Part shown: positions 62,112 through 64,000 of the stretch, piece after piece
Numbering within the stretch: the stretch's first letter is position 1
Layout: the number at the start of each line of letters is the position of its first letter
NCBI GenBank assembly: GCA_019915135.1
Contig: JAHLMK010000001.1
Span: 3,348,001 to 3,412,000 of the forward strand
Length of the DNA: 64,000 nt
Direction of reading: 5' to 3'
DNA from: Strobilurus pachycystidiatus
Taxonomy: Eukaryota; Basidiomycota; Agaricomycetes; Agaricales; Physalacriaceae
Notes under the pieces: generated by a model
Seen by the model: only the letters and a program-made list of their open reading frames with translations
Database searches by the model: none
What the model was told of the DNA's origin: nothing
Translations under genes and position numbers: made by a program

Positions 62112-64000
62112 TTACTTCTTCTTCCCGCGGCGTGTGACTGTGCTGTAAAGTATATTAGACATGTCTGCCACAGCAGTCAGGACTCGGACACATACCTGGT
62201 GACAACAGCGGCAGATCGTCCCCGTCGTGGAGCTCTGGATCCTTGATCGTCCTCGCGGCCTTCACCCGCTTGTTCGGTTTCCGCGTATCCAGTCCCGTAT
62301 CCGGCTCCTTGCGCTTCGAGGATCTCGTCTCCCGTACCGGCAGTGTAGTCTGTGCTACGTGGCCCGCGCGCCCTTTGAGACGAGTAGCAGGTTGAGCGGT
62401 GGCAGGGGCGGCACCTGCAACGCGTCGCGGGCGTCCACGACCACGACGAAGGGTCGGCACCTCCTCTTCTTCATCCTCTTCGTCCCCCTCCTCCGTATCC
62501 TTCTCCTCCTTCCTCTCCTCTTCTTCCTCCTCCTCTTCTTCTCCTTCATCCTTTTCCTCCTCTTCGTCGACAACCATTCTACGTCCGCGCCGGCGTGGCG
62601 ACACCTGGATGTCCTCATCCTCATCCTTGTCATCTCCGTCGGTGACTTTGGCGTTGTCCGCGGCCTCCGCGTCCGCGGGGGGTTGAGACCAATTGGAAGG
62701 AGACGGTGATGCTGGGCGAGGTGTGTGGGAGCGGATAGGAGTCGGGGTCTTATGCTGCAGCGGGGGGGTGGATTGCCGATGCGACGTTTCGTCCCCCTCC
62801 ATTGGAGTAGCTGGGGTGGGTGACGCCGGTGGAGTTGGTGCAGGAGCTTGCTGTGATGAGGGGGACGCCGGCGGCGGAATCTCACTCTCCCCGGGCAGGG
62901 ACTCACCCGCGTAGAAGCGGAACACCGGTCGGCTCTCCTTGAGAAACTTAACGACATCGTACATGACACCCCAGTCCGTGCTCGCATCCGCCAGGTTGCG
63001 AGGAAGGTGGTACTTGTTCGTGTCGTATGCCTTGGCAGCGACGTTCCATGACCACGGAATTGCAGGTCCAGTCTCTCCTTCATCAGTCCGTCAGCAAAAG
63101 TTCATTTGTTAACAGGGAACAAAGCGGCTTACTGTACAATCCTTGAAGGTATTCCAGTAGGTACTCCTGAACTTCGGCGAGGGAGCTTGCGGCGACATCC
63201 AGCGTAAAGAGGCGAATCCCTTCCTCGTCCCGTTCAATGGGAACCGATGATAGGGCTATGACAAGTTAGCGCCAGTGCTTGCGATGGCCAGATCTCGACG
63301 TACCTTTCTCCAGTGACTGGGCAGACCAAAATTTCCAGATGCTTCGGAAGTCACCAAACTTCTTGATGGGTCGTTCAGAGGCGAAATCGACGTTTTTGAA
63401 GTGATTCTCGGAGGCCGGATCCGCATGTACATGCAAGCTACAGTGCTTGTCAGTGGGAGAGTGATTTGAATCATTGACAATACGTACGTGCCGACCTGGT
63501 CTACCTCCATGGTGTCGGTTCAACGCGTCCGGAAGAACAACATCAATTCTGCCCCTCCGAGGGGGCCGTCACGATCCGCCACCATCTGAAGCAGGGCGGT
63601 CATCGTCGGTACAAAATCGTCGGTGTTTCTTGGCGGAGAGGGGGATAGATAAGATTCACGAACGAGGGACAAGGCAAAAGAGAGAACGTACCGATCTTGA
63701 TTCATTGTGCCGGTCTCCACCTTTGCGATCCACTCCTTCTGCACCTTTGTCCCCAAACAATCCCACATCCTAGACGCCACTGCTGCAAATGCCCCCGCGT
63801 GATTGCATTTGGCTTGGATGACGAGTTGAAGATCCTCTGCCCAGAAGGGATTGTTCTCGTCGTTGTCGTCCCCGTCCTCGTCGGTGTCATCGTCCTCCTC
63901 AGACTCGAGGTCAAACTCCTCCCTGCTGTGCTGCTTATCCTCTCCCGGGTTTCCTCCTTCGTCACCATCTTCATCTTCCCCTCCCTGCTCGGGTTCGGCC
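62112..64000 (-). CDS. Acidic AT-hook protein, multi-exon, 5' end beyond window
   Basis: Read from 64000 downward: an acidic start, then 'AKCNHAGAFAAVASRMWDCL', an intron (GTACGT...CCAAG, about 63694-63631), and 'LLQMVADRDGPLGGAELMLF'. An in-frame TGA (63522-63520) follows. Next come a GTACGT...TGTAG intron, 'HVHADPASENHFKNVDFASE', another GTACGT...CATAG intron, 'FTLDVAASSLAEVQEYLLEY', a GTAAGC intron, and 'IPWSWNVAAKAYDTNKYHLP'. After that there is a Pro/Ser linker, a very long Glu/Asp tract, an AT-hook ('RRGRGRPRRVAG') and a Lys/Arg-rich end after a final GTATGT intron. The last exon may end '...RRGKKK' at 62112. AT-hook plus acidic tract suggests a nuclear, DNA-binding protein. The family occurs repeatedly in Agaricomycetes but I know no function for it. 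The TGA raises doubt that this copy works. Confidence 0.55.

Noticed and set aside
62227..62709. Plus-strand Leu/Ser-rich open frame
   Set aside because: Antisense of the Glu/Asp tract of the 62112 gene.

Overview
The window looks like a transposon graveyard in the nuclear genome of a basidiomycete fungus, most likely an Agaricomycete. The evidence is short introns of about 46-65 nt with GTATGT/GTAAGT-type donors, DUF6589-type and TET/JBP-type proteins, Ty3/Gypsy elements of the basidiomycete FIDD/FMDD type, a Ngaro-like tyrosine-recombinase (YR) retrotransposon, a PIF/Harbinger element with split genes, and several MITE families. No rRNA, tRNA, CRISPR or bacterial-type feature was seen. The species cannot be named from this sequence.

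Layout. (1) 1-2565, minus strand: a spliced DUF6589-type gene that runs off the left edge. (2) 2695-19694: an exactly 17.0-kb Ty3/Gypsy retrotransposon with nearly identical LTRs. It encodes Gag-protease fused to about 1,900 residues of unknown sequence, then Pol (RT-RNase H-integrase), then two further unknown ORFs, one of them spliced. A 706-bp hAT-type MITE interrupts gag. (3) 19695-25181: a broken Ngaro-like copy cut by three smaller insertions, followed head-to-tail by a 1.17-kb internally deleted Ngaro derivative. (4) 25182-29787: LTR remnants, a second (inverted) Ngaro derivative, a small spliced gene and a solo LTR. (5) 30267-40120: decayed genes, namely a minus-strand Cys-rich/coiled-coil gene, an integrase-core (rva_4-like) pseudogene and a TET/JBP-like pseudogene, the last two each carrying a MITE. 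(6) 41151-46289: an LTR-like block and two adjacent spliced genes, one with a zinc knuckle behind an in-frame TAG and one with paired Cys clusters and a coiled coil. (7) 46914-47533: a second hAT-type MITE family. (8) 48292-58243: an LTR split by a nearly complete Ngaro-like element (49003-57866), itself split by a 3.39-kb Harbinger element (52344-55734). (9) 58244-61617: a gag remnant and a minus-strand Ty3/Gypsy pol remnant. (10) 62112-64000, minus strand: a spliced acidic, AT-hook gene that runs off the right edge.

Several insertions can be read against an uninterrupted copy elsewhere in the window. The two Ngaro-like copies give empty sites for three insertions. A solo LTR at 28718-29787 gives the empty site for the big Ngaro-like element, which inserted without target duplication as expected for tyrosine recombination. 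The strongest candidate for something undescribed is the 17-kb Ty3/Gypsy element with its extra protein-coding cargo.
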